A stretch of 64,000 nucleotides of DNA from UBA6244 sp965140775 (GTDB lineage Bacteria > Bacteroidota > Bacteroidia > Bacteroidales > F082): assembly GCA_965140775.1 (NCBI GenBank), contig OZ223471.1:1674001-1738000 (forward strand), written 5' to 3'. This document shows positions 32,609 through 42,271 of this stretch, piece after piece; position 1 is the stretch's first letter; each line of letters begins with the position of its first letter. The translations under genes were made by a program, and so were the position numbers. The notes under the pieces were generated by a model. That model was not told the DNA's origin. It saw nothing but the letters and a program-made list of their open reading frames with translations, and did no database searches.

Positions 32609-33451
32609 TTAACTTTTCTCAGGTTCAGCCAAATAAATACCATCTTCTTCCAGCCTGATGAGATGCTGTTTGTACAGTGCTCCGATGGCTTTTTTAAAGG
32701 TTTTCTTGCTCATTTCCAATTTGGCCAGAATAATGACCGGTTCGCTTTTGTCGGTGAGATTCAAAAAATTATTGTTTGCTTTCAGCACGTCCAGAATTTT
32801 TTGAGAAGCGGGTTCCACATGGGCATATCCGGGTTGTTGCAGCATCACGTCCACCTTGTTGTCGGGTCGTACTTGCTTTACATATCCATCCACATGTTCA
32901 CCGGGCACCACGGCCTGAAATAATTCATTGTCGTACAGCAGTCCCTGGTATTTATTGTTGATAATCACCTGCATACCAATCTCCGTGGGTTCGCAAATAA
33001 GCAGGTCCACCTTTTCACCTTGCTCCAATTCCACGTCGTCGCGTTCCAGGTAGTGTTCGATGCGGGTGGTGGCTACCAGACGTTGGGTTTTTTCATCTAG
33101 TTTTAAGAATATGACGCACTTTTTTCCCGGAAACAGGCGGAATTTTTGTTCTGAAAACGGAACCAGCAAATCCTTTTCCAATCCCCAATCAAGGAAGGCA
33201 CCCACTTTGTTCACTTCCATCACTTCGAGCACGGCAAATTCGTTCAATTCCACGTAGGGTGTTTCGGTGGTTGCCACCATACGGTCTTCCGAATCCCGAT
33301 ACAAAAACACGTCAATTTCACTACCCTCAGCAAATCCCTCGGGGATATATTTGTTGGGCAACAACACCTCATTTTGTTCCTCATCAATCAAGTAGTAGCC
33401 GTGGTCGGTCGAACGCAAGGCCTTCAGGGTGTTCCATTTTCCAATTTCCAT
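32609..33451 (-). CDS. cvfB: CvfB-like S1-domain RNA-binding protein
   Basis: 280-residue cytoplasmic protein of the CvfB family: three S1-type OB folds (for example FAVLEVMEVNKVGAFLDWGLEKDLLVPF and VPGEHVDGYVKQVRPDNKVDV; long segment at about 70-105) and a C-terminal winged helix (MSKKTFKKAIGALYKQHLIR). Family members bind RNA and influence gene expression in Firmicutes; the role in Bacteroidota is not established. Length and domain order are standard. It converges on the cytochrome gene. Confidence 0.85.
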   Translation of the reverse strand: MEIGKWNTLKALRSTDHGYYLIDEEQNEVLLPNKYIPEGFAEGSEIDVFLYRDSEDRMVATTETPYVELNEFAVLEVMEVNKVGAFLDWGLEKDLLVPFSEQKFRLFPGKKCVIFLKLDEKTQRLVATTRIEHYLERDDVELEQGEKVDLLICEPTEIGMQVIINNKYQGLLYDNELFQAVVPGEHVDGYVKQVRPDNKVDVMLQQPGYAHVEPASQKILDVLKANNNFLNLTDKSEPVIILAKLEMSKKTFKKAIGALYKQHLIRLEEDGIYLAEPEKS

Positions 33452-33522
33452 CTTACAAAGTTCACAAATTCAGTGCAAAGGTAATCAAACCAACGACAAC
33501 AAAAATGGAAGGATCAGCACAT

Positions 33523-34071
33523 TTAGCGACCACTTTTAGCCCGTGCTTTTTTCATTTTACGCCTAATAATGCCGATTTTGGATTTAATTCCTGCCGAAGC
33601 CGTAGGTTCCAGAATTTCAAACATCATTTCCAGCTCGTTCAACAATCCTGCTTCATTGGCGGCGATAGTGTAGTAGATATCCAGACAATTGGCCACCGAA
33701 GCAATGGATGTACTGGCATTCAGAATTTTCTTTTCACAGAAATCCAATAGCAAACCATGATATTTTGAAGGTATGGAATGACGTGCCAAAATGGAAAGAA
33801 TGGTTCGGTTGACCGACTCGCTTTGAATATGGTTCAGGTTTTCGATAAAGAAGTCGATATAAGGCTCAATCTTTTCAGGATGGGTGTCATAAAGTTTGCG
33901 CAATGGCCAGGCAGCTCTTCGCGACAGCGGTTCCATATTGGCAAAGGTGAGTTCCACCAGTTGTTGACATACGTTGGGATGGTGGAAGGCCAATTGGGAG
34001 ATAAACGAGCAATGGGGGCCGGAGTGTTCTTGCATCAACAATTCCTTCAATGATTCCGTGTCCTTTTGCAT
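33523..34071 (-). CDS. HEAT-like helical repeat protein, unknown function
   Basis: 182 residues, all-helical by appearance (SLKELLMQEHSGPHCSFISQ, RRAAWPLRKLYDTHPEKIEP, VNRTILSILARHSIPSKYHG), the spacing of HEAT or ARM repeats, with a basic C terminus (RRKMKKARAKSGR). I do not recognise a named family. ATG 34071 is preferred: a -7-like TATTTTTG (minus, 34089-34096) lies 17 nt upstream, inside the longer open frame that could begin at 34149. Such proteins are generally binding scaffolds. Confidence 0.6.
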   Translation of the reverse strand: MQKDTESLKELLMQEHSGPHCSFISQLAFHHPNVCQQLVELTFANMEPLSRRAAWPLRKLYDTHPEKIEPYIDFFIENLNHIQSESVNRTILSILARHSIPSKYHGLLLDFCEKKILNASTSIASVANCLDIYYTIAANEAGLLNELEMMFEILEPTASAGIKSKIGIIRRKMKKARAKSGR

Positions 34072-34247
34072 CAGTAAAATTTTTGATTCAAAAATACCAA
34101 AATCAACCGTTGGAGCATACGTGATTTGGTATAAAAGTGCATCAGCCAATAGTTTAAAACCATTTCAAATACTTGGCTATGGTGCTGATTTGATGGTTTA
34201 TGTCGACCAAAAAGTTGTTGCACACAAATCCACCTATTGATGAGAGG

Positions 34248-34278
34248 TTGAAATCAAACTTTGAAAGCCTTATATTTG
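34248..34278 (+). promoter_or_regulatory. Rubrerythrin promoter
   Basis: TTG (34248-34250), 20 nt, TATATTTG (34271-34278), an exact Bacteroidota promoter, 19 nt before the ATG. Confidence 0.75.
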
Positions 34279-34297
34279 AAGCTTAAATTTATATCAC

Positions 34298-34873
34298 ATG
34301 AAAAGTTTAGAAGGAACACGTACAGAACAGAACCTGTTAAAAGCCTTTGCCGGCGAATCGCAAGCCCGCATGCGCTATGATTATTTTGCCAGTCAGGCGA
34401 AAAAAGAAGGGTTGGAACAAATTGCTGCCATTTTTGCCGAAACAGCCCTCAACGAAAAAGAACACGCCAAACGGTTTTTTAAATTTTTGGAAGGCCGCAT
34501 GGTGGAAATAACTGCCACTTACCCTGCCGGAAAAATCGGAACCACCCTGGAAAACCTGAAAGCATCCGCGGAAGGCGAAAACGAAGAATGGACCGAATTG
34601 TATCCTGAATTTGCCCGCATCGCCGAGGAAGAAGGTTTCAAGGAAGTGGCCGTGGCTTTCAAAATGATTGCCACCGTGGAGAAAGCCCACGAAAGCAGAT
34701 ACCGTACGCTATACAACAACCTGGAAGAAGGTCATGTATTCGAGCGCGGCGACAAAATCGTGTGGAAATGCCGCAACTGTGGCTACCTGCATGAAGGCAA
34801 AAAAGCACCACAAAAATGTCCGGCTTGCTTGCATCCACAATCATTTTTCGAAATTAAGGAAGAAAATTATTAG
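34298..34873 (+). CDS. rbr: Rubrerythrin
   Basis: 191-residue cytoplasmic peroxide reductase of anaerobes and microaerobes. The ferritin-like di-iron domain has the Glu ligands in FAGESQARMRYDYFA, ALNEKEHAKRFFKF and TVEKAHESRY. The C-terminal rubredoxin-like iron site is CRNCGYLHEG with CPACLHPQ. Typical length. It has its own promoter and terminator, so it is monocistronic. Its presence suggests exposure of an oxygen-sensitive metabolism to peroxide. Confidence 0.96.
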   Translation: MKSLEGTRTEQNLLKAFAGESQARMRYDYFASQAKKEGLEQIAAIFAETALNEKEHAKRFFKFLEGRMVEITATYPAGKIGTTLENLKASAEGENEEWTELYPEFARIAEEEGFKEVAVAFKMIATVEKAHESRYRTLYNNLEEGHVFERGDKIVWKCRNCGYLHEGKKAPQKCPACLHPQSFFEIKEENY

Positions 34874-34905
34874 GCAAGGTATTTCTTTGCCATTATTAAG
34901 TAAGG

Positions 34906-34947
34906 AGGCAGATAGAGGCATCGTTGGTGCTTTTGTCTGCCTTTTTT
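34906..34947 (+). terminator. Terminator after rubrerythrin
   Basis: AGGCAGA (34906-34912) pairs with TCTGCCT (34936-34942) across a 23-nt loop, then TTTTTT. Short stem, long loop, but well placed. Confidence 0.55.
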
Positions 34948-35064
34948 AGTGAGGGGCAATTTTTAGGAATAATTGTAAAAATAAACGCCCCATTATTCGC
35001 AGATACGGATACCACATGGTTCGTACCTTTTTCTTATTTTTGCACCCTAAAAAAAAAGCACACT

Positions 35065-36396
35065 ATGTTTGAAGGATTAAGCGACAGGCTCGACAGGTCA
35101 TTTAAAATGCTTAAAGGCCAAGGGCGCATTACTGAAATCAACGTTGCCGAATCGATTAAAGAAATTCGCAAGGCATTGCTCGAAGCCGACGTAAGCTATA
35201 AAATTGCCAAGCAGTTTACGCAGGATGTTAAGGAAAAAGCCTTGGGAGCCGACGTGCTCACCGCGGTAAAACCGGGCGAATTGATGGTAAAAATCGTTCA
35301 CGATGAGTTGGCACAACTCATGGGTGGCGAAAATGTTGAAATCAACATCAAAGGAAGTCCTGCCGTTATCCTGATTGCCGGATTGCAAGGGTCGGGTAAA
35401 ACCACTTTTTCAGCCAAACTGGCCAATTACCTCAAAACCAAAAAAGGCAAACAAACCCTCCTCGTGGCAGGCGACGTGTATCGACCCGCGGCTATCAACC
35501 AGTTGAAAGTACTGGGTGAGCAGGTTGGCGTGGAAGTGTATGCCGAAGAAGAAAATAAAAGTCCCGTTCAGATTGCCAAAAAAGCCGTGGCTTACGCCAA
35601 AGAAAAAGGCAAATCAGTGGTTATCATCGATACAGCCGGTCGTTTGGCAGTAGATGAGGAAATGATGAACGAGATTTCCGCCGTGAAAGCTGCCATCAAT
35701 CCGGGTGAAATTCTCTTTGTGGTGGACTCCATGACGGGTCAGGATGCCGTAAATACAGCCAAAGCCTTCAACGACCGCCTCGACTTCGATGGGGTGGTAC
35801 TCACCAAACTCGATGGCGATACCCGTGGTGGAGCTGCCCTTACCATTAAATCGGTGGTGAACAAGCCCATCAAATTTGTGGGTATCGGCGAAAAAATGGA
35901 AGCCCTCGACTTGTTTCACCCCAGCCGTATGGCCGACCGTATTCTGGGCATGGGCGACATTGTTACCCTGGTGGAAAAAGCTCAGGAACAGTACGATGTG
36001 GAAGAAGCTCGTCGCCTCCAAAAGAAAATTGCCAAGAACCAGTTCAACTTCAACGACTTCCTGAAACAAATCCAACAAATCAAAAAAATGGGGAACGTAA
36101 AAGACCTCATGGGCATGATTCCCGGTGTTGGAAAAGCCATCAAGGATATGGACATCGACGACGATGCCTTTAAGGATATCGAAGCCATTATCTTTAGCAT
36201 GACACCACAGGAACGCGAAGATCCGAAAATCCTCAACGGCTCGCGCCGCAAACGCATTGCCGACGGTGCCGGAACCAACATTCAGGAAGTAAACCGCCTC
36301 ATCAAACAATTTGCCGAAACCAGCAAAATGATGAAAATGATGACCACCGGCGGTGGACGTAAGGCCATGAACATGATGAACAACATGAAACGATAA
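35065..36396 (+). CDS. ffh: Signal recognition particle GTPase Ffh (SRP54)
   Basis: 443 residues. N domain (MFEGLSDRLDRSFKMLKGQG), G domain with P-loop GLQGSGKTTFSAKLA, DVYRPAAINQLK, IDTAGRLAVDEE, TKLDGDTRGGAAL, and a Met-rich M domain (KKMGNVKDLMGMIPG, MMKMMTTGGGRKAMNMM) that binds SRP RNA and signal sequences. It targets nascent membrane proteins to the translocon via FtsY. ATG 35065 is used; the open frame upstream is not Ffh-like. A -7-like TATTTTTG at 35035-35042 precedes it. Confidence 0.97.
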   Translation: MFEGLSDRLDRSFKMLKGQGRITEINVAESIKEIRKALLEADVSYKIAKQFTQDVKEKALGADVLTAVKPGELMVKIVHDELAQLMGGENVEINIKGSPAVILIAGLQGSGKTTFSAKLANYLKTKKGKQTLLVAGDVYRPAAINQLKVLGEQVGVEVYAEEENKSPVQIAKKAVAYAKEKGKSVVIIDTAGRLAVDEEMMNEISAVKAAINPGEILFVVDSMTGQDAVNTAKAFNDRLDFDGVVLTKLDGDTRGGAALTIKSVVNKPIKFVGIGEKMEALDLFHPSRMADRILGMGDIVTLVEKAQEQYDVEEARRLQKKIAKNQFNFNDFLKQIQQIKKMGNVKDLMGMIPGVGKAIKDMDIDDDAFKDIEAIIFSMTPQEREDPKILNGSRRKRIADGAGTNIQEVNRLIKQFAETSKMMKMMTTGGGRKAMNMMNNMKR

Positions 36397-36400
36397 TAAC

Positions 36401-37297
36401 ATGTCGGAAAAAACAGGAGCTATCGTGATAGATGGCAAAAAAACTGCTGCCAAAATCAAAGAAGAAATTAAAGCGCGGGTAGCTAAAATGATTGACGACA
36501 AAGATGTAGCACCCCATTTGGCTGCCATCATCGTGGGTGAAGACCCTGCCAGTCAGACGTATGTTGCCAGCAAAGAGAGAGCTGCTCGCAGTATTGGAAT
36601 CACCTCCTCCGTCTATCGCTATCCCACTGAAACCACTGAGGAAGAATTGCTCAAAGCCATCGACTTCCTCAATGCCGACCCCGACGTGGATGGTTTCATC
36701 GTGCAATTGCCCTTGCCCGCGCACATTGATGTGGACAAGGTAATAGGTCGCATCGACCCGCAAAAAGATGTGGATGGTTTTCATCCCATGAACGTGGGTA
36801 AAATGGCTTTGGGGCAATCCGGCTTTGTTTCGGCAACCCCTGCCGGCATCGTGGAACTGCTGAAAAGATACAACATTGAAACCGAAGGCAAACATGTGGT
36901 GGTGCTCGGGCGCTCCAATATCGTGGGTTCTCCCATAAGCATCCTGCTTTCCAAAAAAGCCAACCCCGGAAATGCCACAGTAACCCTGTGCCACAGCAAA
37001 ACCCAAAATATGGCCGAAATCACCCGCAGTGCCGACATCCTGATTTGTGCCATTGGTCAGCCCCAATTTGTTAAAGCCAACATGATAAAAGAAGGGGCAG
37101 TAGTAATTGATGTGGGCATCCACCGGATTCCTGCCAAAAACGAAAAAGGCTATACCATCGTGGGCGATGTGGACTACAACGAAGCTTCTTTCAAAGCAGG
37201 GTACATTACACCTGTTCCGGGTGGCGTGGGCCCCATGACCATTGCCATGTTGCTAAAAAGTACCTTAGACGCCCATTTGCGTAAACATCAGGAATAA
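36401..37297 (+). CDS. folD: Methylenetetrahydrofolate dehydrogenase/cyclohydrolase
   Basis: 298-residue bifunctional enzyme of one-carbon metabolism (5,10-methylene-THF to 10-formyl-THF). Motifs: VGEDPASQTYVASKERA (with the catalytic Lys), FIVQLPLPAHID, DVDGFHPMNVG, VVVLGRSNIVGSPIS (NADP binding) and TPVPGGVGPMTIAML. It starts 4 nt after ffh, so they share an mRNA. Length is usual. Confidence 0.97.
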   Translation: MSEKTGAIVIDGKKTAAKIKEEIKARVAKMIDDKDVAPHLAAIIVGEDPASQTYVASKERAARSIGITSSVYRYPTETTEEELLKAIDFLNADPDVDGFIVQLPLPAHIDVDKVIGRIDPQKDVDGFHPMNVGKMALGQSGFVSATPAGIVELLKRYNIETEGKHVVVLGRSNIVGSPISILLSKKANPGNATVTLCHSKTQNMAEITRSADILICAIGQPQFVKANMIKEGAVVIDVGIHRIPAKNEKGYTIVGDVDYNEASFKAGYITPVPGGVGPMTIAMLLKSTLDAHLRKHQE

Positions 37298-37337
37298 TAC
37301 ACCAACTAATTGGGTTTACCTTACCCCATACCAAAAC

Positions 37338-38612
37338 GTGATTTTGACTTTCAGAAACCAAATACTTACGCTGCTCGTGCCGGTGATGGCCTTGTTAACC
37401 CCCTTCAATTTGGTGGGACAGCAAGTGTCCGGTTGTACCGATGCCCATGCCACCAACTTCAACCCTGCCGCTCAAGTGGACGATGGCAGCTGCACCTATC
37501 CCCTTTATAACTACAATCCTCTCACCAAATTCTTGCTACCCAAAGAGGTGGAAGAAACTTCCGGGCTGGCGTTTTTCAATGGCAAGCTATGGACCATCAA
37601 CGACAGTGGTGGCTTGCCAACCATCTATGGTTTGGATACCCTTACGGGAGAAGTGCTCCAAAGAATTGCCGTGAGCAACGCCACCAACGTGGATTGGGAG
37701 AGTTTGGCGCAAGATGATGCATATCTGTACGTTGGAGATTTTGGAAACAACTCGGGAAACCGCAATAACCTGTTGATTTACAAGATATTACTCACAGAAA
37801 TTCCCGCCAAGGGAGACGGACAGGTAGTTGCTGAGAGCATCCGGTTTTCCTATGAAGATTATGTGGGGCCAATAGCCAAAAGAAAGGACAACAACTTTGA
37901 TTGTGAAGCCTTTATCGCCGACGGAGATTCTTTGTACCTGTTTTCAAAAAATTGGGAAAACCAGCAATGCAGACTCTACAGATTACCCAAAACACCGGGA
38001 ACATTTATAGCTCAAAAACTGGCCTCCTTCGATACCAAAGGGCTTGTTACCGGAGCAGACATCAACCCCCGGTCGGGCGAACTTATCCTTACCGGATACA
38101 CCAACAAAACCTGGATCCCCTTTATGTGGGTGTTTACAGATTATGCTGATCATCAATACTTTTCAGGAAATAAGCAGCGGGTAAACATGATTAACCTTCC
38201 GGCCACACAAGTAGAAGCCATTGCTTTTACCCGGGGTCGTCGGGCTGTAATCACCTCCGAAGGACATGTGCTTTTCTCACAAACGGCTTTTTCTGTAAAC
38301 ACCGGTCAATGGAATGAAGCCGGCAATGAGGACAAATTATCACTAGATACTTTTGAGTTCCGCATCCGACCGAATCCTGCCAAAGGAAAAAAAATCACCC
38401 TTAGTTTTGAGAACATCGTTGACAACCCCATACAAATCACCATCCTGGATGACGGGGACAAGGAGGTTAATCCAAAAAAGGAACCTGTCATCAAAAACAA
38501 AAAAGGGGAAACCCGTGCCGTATTAAATATCAACCACTTGCAACCGGGCAATTACACCATTCGCGTAATCATCGATGGAAAGAAAGTGGAAAAACCATTG
38601 ACCATTCAATAA
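37338..38612 (+). CDS. T9SS-sorted secreted beta-propeller-like protein
   Basis: 424 residues. Signal peptide (ILTLLVPVMALLTPFNLVGQ), a short Cys-containing module GCTDAHATNFNPAAQVDD as seen in many T9SS cargoes, a propeller-like middle (EETSGLAFFNGKLWTIND, LYVGDFGNNSGNRNN, DFDCEAF-type acidic loops) and a T9SS type A domain (FRIRPNPAKGKKITLSF to EKPLTIQ). Function unknown. The start is GTG 37338 or TTG 37344; no ATG precedes the signal peptide. Its stop overlaps the queE start by one base, an odd pairing of a surface protein with a cytosolic enzyme. Confidence 0.75.
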   Translation: MILTFRNQILTLLVPVMALLTPFNLVGQQVSGCTDAHATNFNPAAQVDDGSCTYPLYNYNPLTKFLLPKEVEETSGLAFFNGKLWTINDSGGLPTIYGLDTLTGEVLQRIAVSNATNVDWESLAQDDAYLYVGDFGNNSGNRNNLLIYKILLTEIPAKGDGQVVAESIRFSYEDYVGPIAKRKDNNFDCEAFIADGDSLYLFSKNWENQQCRLYRLPKTPGTFIAQKLASFDTKGLVTGADINPRSGELILTGYTNKTWIPFMWVFTDYADHQYFSGNKQRVNMINLPATQVEAIAFTRGRRAVITSEGHVLFSQTAFSVNTGQWNEAGNEDKLSLDTFEFRIRPNPAKGKKITLSFENIVDNPIQITILDDGDKEVNPKKEPVIKNKKGETRAVLNINHLQPGNYTIRVIIDGKKVEKPLTIQ

Positions 38613-39244
38613 TGACTGATAACCACACAGATTTGCTGGAGGGAGGAAAAAAGCTCCCCTTGATGGAAGAATTTTACACCTTGCAGGGCGAAGGGTTTCA
38701 TATGGGAACGGCAGCCTATTTTATACGTGTGGGCGGTTGCGATGTGGGCTGTTCGTGGTGCGACTCCAAAGAATCGTGGAACGCAAAACTTTTTCCTCCG
38801 GTGGATGTGGAACGGGTTGTTGAAAATGCGGCAAAGCAACCAGCTAAAACAGTGGTGGTAACAGGCGGCGAACCTTCCATGTATCCCATGGAATACCTGA
38901 CTAAATCGCTACATCAGGCAGGAATTAAAACCATGGTAGAAACCTCCGGAGCCTATCCCCTTTCGGGAGATTGGGACTGGATATGCTTGTCGCCAAAAAA
39001 GTACTCCCCACCCGTTCACGACATCCATCAGCGGGCCAACGAACTCAAGGTTATCATACAAAATCCAGGCGATTTGGAATGGGCCGAACGCAATGCTGCT
39101 TTGGTTTCCCCTGATTGCCAATTGTTCCTTCAACCCGAATGGAGCAAATCGGAACAAATCATGGACCACCTCACCCAATATGTGATGAATCATCCCGAGT
39201 GGCGGATATCATTGCAGAGTCATAAGTATATGAGGATACCGTAG
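38612..39244 (+). CDS. queE: 7-carboxy-7-deazaguanine synthase (QueE)
   Basis: 210-residue radical SAM enzyme of queuosine/preQ0 synthesis. Motifs: EEFYTLQGEGFHMGT, the cluster-binding CDVGCSWCDSKESW (Cx3Cx2C), VVVTGGEPSMYP, and a late PEWSKSEQI. It converts carboxy-tetrahydropterin to 7-carboxy-7-deazaguanine. The ATG overlaps the preceding stop (TAATG). Other que genes are not in the window. Confidence 0.93.
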   Translation: MTDNHTDLLEGGKKLPLMEEFYTLQGEGFHMGTAAYFIRVGGCDVGCSWCDSKESWNAKLFPPVDVERVVENAAKQPAKTVVVTGGEPSMYPMEYLTKSLHQAGIKTMVETSGAYPLSGDWDWICLSPKKYSPPVHDIHQRANELKVIIQNPGDLEWAERNAALVSPDCQLFLQPEWSKSEQIMDHLTQYVMNHPEWRISLQSHKYMRIP

Positions 39245-39539
39245 TCTCTTAAAAAAATTTCCACACTGCAACAATCTCAAGCACCGTATCGACTTCCATT
39301 GAATTACAATACTTCAATGGGAACAACACGCAATGACCAGAAGTCCATAACGGTTACAGTTTTGGATACGCTTTGTGGCAACAAATAAGGCGAAGGTAAA
39401 AAGCCAACTCAAAAAAAATGTATTACATTTGAATTGGTAAGCGACACCAAACGTACCGATTGCAAATCGACGAGAAGAATAAAAACCGATTGTTTCATTC
39501 CGCTTGTCCACAGATAAAGTAACCACAAAATTGGAGGTC

Positions 39540-40007
39540 ATGAAAATAATTGAATTTAATAAACAACCCATAACTGAACAGGGTAACAAAAGGTTAATTG
39601 ACACCGAGAACACTTTTCAGAAACTTGTTGAACAACTGAATACCAAAGAGATACCAGACCTTTTGGCAGAATGGATAAACGAGCATATTGAAGAATTGAA
39701 TACATTTTCAGGATCAGAAAAAGCAAGGCGGAAATTGATTAAAAAAAACCAATGGAACATTCTGAGAAGGGTGGAAAAGGAACTTCAGCTTGTTCCTAAA
39801 AAAATGTATCTAAAACGTTGGATGGCCATAGGAATGGCCGTATTTGGCGTTCCTTTGGGTGCCGCTTTCGGAACATCAATGGGAAACATGGCCTTTATTG
39901 GTATTGGCATTCCCATTGGGATGGTCATCGGGATGAGCATTGGCGCAGCGATGGATAAAAAAGCTCAGGAAGAAAACCGTCAACTGGATGTGGAAATCAA
40001 CATGTAA
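39540..40007 (+). CDS. Small membrane protein with glycine-zipper helices
   Basis: 155 residues. The first 95 are soluble and charged (TFQKLVEQLNTKEIPDLLAE, KARRKLIKKNQWNIL). Two hydrophobic Gly-rich segments follow (about 100-145: WMAIGMAVFGVPLGAAFGTS, IGIGIPIGMVIGMSIGAA) with the GxxxG spacing of glycine zippers. I do not recognise the family. ATG 39540 is chosen (GGAGG lies just before it, too close for a classical ribosome site). The 295 nt upstream hold nothing recognisable. It converges on rnpB. Confidence 0.6.
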   Translation: MKIIEFNKQPITEQGNKRLIDTENTFQKLVEQLNTKEIPDLLAEWINEHIEELNTFSGSEKARRKLIKKNQWNILRRVEKELQLVPKKMYLKRWMAIGMAVFGVPLGAAFGTSMGNMAFIGIGIPIGMVIGMSIGAAMDKKAQEENRQLDVEINM

Positions 40008-40051
40008 TACCGACGAAAAGAAAATAATCTGAGAAAAAGAAATACAGAATT

Positions 40052-40446
40052 AAAAAAGTCCGGCAGGCCTGTAAGCGGGATTCTGTTTCTGCCATGGCTT
40101 TCGCCACCAGCAGACTTCCATCATTTATCTCGACCTGATGTCGCCATCAGGCTCTAGCAATCTACCCTCCGACTCAGACGAGCAGCCCTTATTTTGCACG
40201 AAGCAAAAGTGTCGGTATATTTGATCTTGCAGCCCCTGAGGTTTACCCCCGGCCCTTGTCACCAAAAACCGGCGTGGGCTCTTACCCCACGTTTTCACCC
40301 TTATCCCGACGAATCGGGACGGTTATTTTCTGTGGCACTCGCTGTATCCGCCATGGGCGAACCCTTCCCGTTAGGAAGCAAGGTGCTCTGTGCTGTCCCG
40401 ACTTTCCTTCCGCAAACACGTTGCGAACGATGGAACAACCTGCCGA
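40052..40446 (-). ncRNA. rnpB: RNase P RNA, bacterial type A
   Basis: About 395 nt. The 5' end GTTCGGCAGG pairs with CCTGCCGGAC at the 3' end (P1). Conserved core segments include GGAAGGAAAGTC near the 5' end, GGGTGAAAACGTGGGGTAAGAG-type region in the middle, and AGATAAATGATGG with CAGAATCCCGCTTACAGGCC near the 3' end. A T-run (40052-40057 on the complement) ends it. It is the catalytic RNA that matures tRNA 5' ends. The exact 5' end is inferred from the promoter and P1 pairing. Confidence 0.92.
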
Positions 40447-40452
40447 ACGCGG

Positions 40453-40482
40453 CAAAGATACGACATTGCAGCGCACCGGCAA
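40453..40482 (-). promoter_or_regulatory. rnpB promoter
   Basis: On the minus strand TTG (40480-40482), 19 nt, TATCTTTG (40453-40460), placing the start near 40446 at the base of P1. Confidence 0.7.
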
Positions 40483-40577
40483 TCAATCCACCTATTTATG
40501 ATTTAACACATGTTGTATTGTGGATATATTGTAATCCGAACAAACAATTAATACTACTTTTGCAAAAAAATAATGTC

Positions 40578-40847
40578 ATGATACACTATGCAGGATGGAT
40601 CGGAGGACCTGAAATCATCATTATATTGGTAGTGGTGGTTCTGTTGTTTGGCGGAAAAAAAATTCCTGAGCTTGCCAAAGGACTAGGCAAGGGAATAAGA
40701 GAGTTTAAGGATGCCACAGAAAATAGCGGTATTGCCGACGACTTAAAGGATATTGCCTCGGAAGTAAACGATGTAAAATCAACGGTGGACAAAATGAATC
40801 CCAAGAAAATACTCGACAAGAACATTCCGTTGAAATCAAAAAAATAA
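40578..40847 (+). CDS. tatA: Twin-arginine translocase subunit TatA
   Basis: 89 residues. One N-terminal transmembrane helix (GGPEIIIILVVVVLLFGGKKIPELAKGLGKGIREFKDA) and the amphipathic helix with the FGGKKIPEL hinge are typical of TatA/B; a charged tail follows. It forms the pore for folded Tat substrates. The longer upstream frame crosses rnpB and is rejected. A -7-like TACTTTTG (40555-40562) is present. The MATE gene follows 37 nt later. Confidence 0.92.
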   Translation: MIHYAGWIGGPEIIIILVVVVLLFGGKKIPELAKGLGKGIREFKDATENSGIADDLKDIASEVNDVKSTVDKMNPKKILDKNIPLKSKK

Positions 40848-40884
40848 TGCAGCCTACCAATCAACTCATTAACTACACAACCCA

Positions 40885-42240
40885 TTGAAAGACTTGACTA
40901 CCGGTCGTGAAGGCCGGCGCATACTTAATTTTGCCATCCCGATGTTGTTGGGAAATGTGCTGCAACAGATGTACAATGTGGTGGACAGCATCATCATTGG
41001 CAACGTGTTGGGTAAGGAAGCCCTGGCAGCCGTTGGAGCCAACTTCCCGTTGATATTTGCCCTGATTTCGTTTGTGGTGGGTATCGCCATCGGTGCCACC
41101 GTCATCATTGCCCAATACTTTGGAGCCAAGGATATGGTCAAGGTAAAACATACCATCGACACCCTTTATATTTTCATGTTTTTTGCCTCCATTGTACTCA
41201 CCGTGGTTGGCATTACCTTTAGCAAAAACATCTTCCAACTCATCGACCTTCCGGAAGAGGTTATTCCCCTGGCTGTTTCCTATTTTAATGTATATGCCCT
41301 GGGATTTGTTTTCTTTTTCGGATTTCAAGGTACCAGCGCCATCCTGCGCGGATTGGGCGATTCTAAAACCCCGCTTTATTTTTTGGTCATCTCCACCATC
41401 ATCAACATTGGCCTCGATATCTTGTTCGTGGTGGTGTTCCGTTGGGGTATTGAAGGTGTGGCTGCGGCTACCGTTATTGCACAAGGAGGTGCCTTTATTA
41501 CCATCGTCTGGTATTTGAACAAGTACCACAGTTTCCTCGATTTTTCGCCATTAAAAATGAAGTTCGATCGGGAGATTTTTAAGAAAAGCTTGCAAATCGG
41601 CTTACCTTCGGGTATCCAACAAACCGCTGTAGCTTTGGGGTTTCTGGCTTTGTACCGCATCGTCAACATGTTTGGAACGCCCACGGTAGCTGCTTACAGT
41701 GTGGCCACGCGCATCGATTCGTTTGCTACTTTGCCCGCCATGGCTTTTTCGGCAGCCATCTCCACTTTCGTGGGACAAAATATTGGAGCCAATAAATTTG
41801 AACGTATTGGCAAAGGTCTCAATGCCACCTTGCTGATGATATCGGTACTGGCGGTGTCCATCAGTACGTTGACGGTAATTTTTGCAGAACCGCTCATGCG
41901 TTTGTTTACCAACAAAGACGACGTTGAAGTAGTGGCCATCGGGGTGAAATACCTGCGAATTGTAAGTCCGTTCTATGTGGTGTTCTCCCTGATGTTTATT
42001 TTCAACGGTATTCTTCGTGGTGCCGGCGACACAGTATTTCCCATGATTATCACCATTCTTGCCCTTTGGATTATCCGTCTGCCCATCTCTTATCTGTTGT
42101 CGTTGCGCATGGACGCCATCGGCATTTGGTGGGGTATTCCCATTGCCTGGGGATTTGGCGTTACGGCTTCATTTTTATATTACAAAACCGGACGTTGGAA
42201 AAAGAAGGCGGTGGTAAAGCATGGTCAACCGGTGAAATAA
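40885..42240 (+). CDS. MATE family efflux transporter
   Basis: 451-residue inner-membrane protein with twelve helices: ILNFAIPMLLGNVLQQMYNVVDSIIIG, two homologous halves (second begins KKSLQIGLPSGIQQTAVALG), LRGLGDSKTPLYF and LRGAGDTVFPMII, the paired MATE motifs. It is a sodium- or proton-driven exporter of drugs or metabolites; no substrate can be given. The start is TTG 40885, since no ATG lies between an in-frame upstream stop and the conserved N terminus. Confidence 0.9.
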   Translation: MKDLTTGREGRRILNFAIPMLLGNVLQQMYNVVDSIIIGNVLGKEALAAVGANFPLIFALISFVVGIAIGATVIIAQYFGAKDMVKVKHTIDTLYIFMFFASIVLTVVGITFSKNIFQLIDLPEEVIPLAVSYFNVYALGFVFFFGFQGTSAILRGLGDSKTPLYFLVISTIINIGLDILFVVVFRWGIEGVAAATVIAQGGAFITIVWYLNKYHSFLDFSPLKMKFDREIFKKSLQIGLPSGIQQTAVALGFLALYRIVNMFGTPTVAAYSVATRIDSFATLPAMAFSAAISTFVGQNIGANKFERIGKGLNATLLMISVLAVSISTLTVIFAEPLMRLFTNKDDVEVVAIGVKYLRIVSPFYVVFSLMFIFNGILRGAGDTVFPMIITILALWIIRLPISYLLSLRMDAIGIWWGIPIAWGFGVTASFLYYKTGRWKKKAVVKHGQPVK

Positions 42241-42271
42241 CTAACTTTGCGCAGAACCAACGCAAACTACG

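Noticed and set aside
35614..36531. Long His-rich minus-strand ORF opposite ffh/folD
   Set aside because: Shadow of two unambiguous genes on the plus strand.
40194..40577. N-terminal extension of TatA
   Set aside because: The extension is antisense to rnpB; TatA family start is at 40578.
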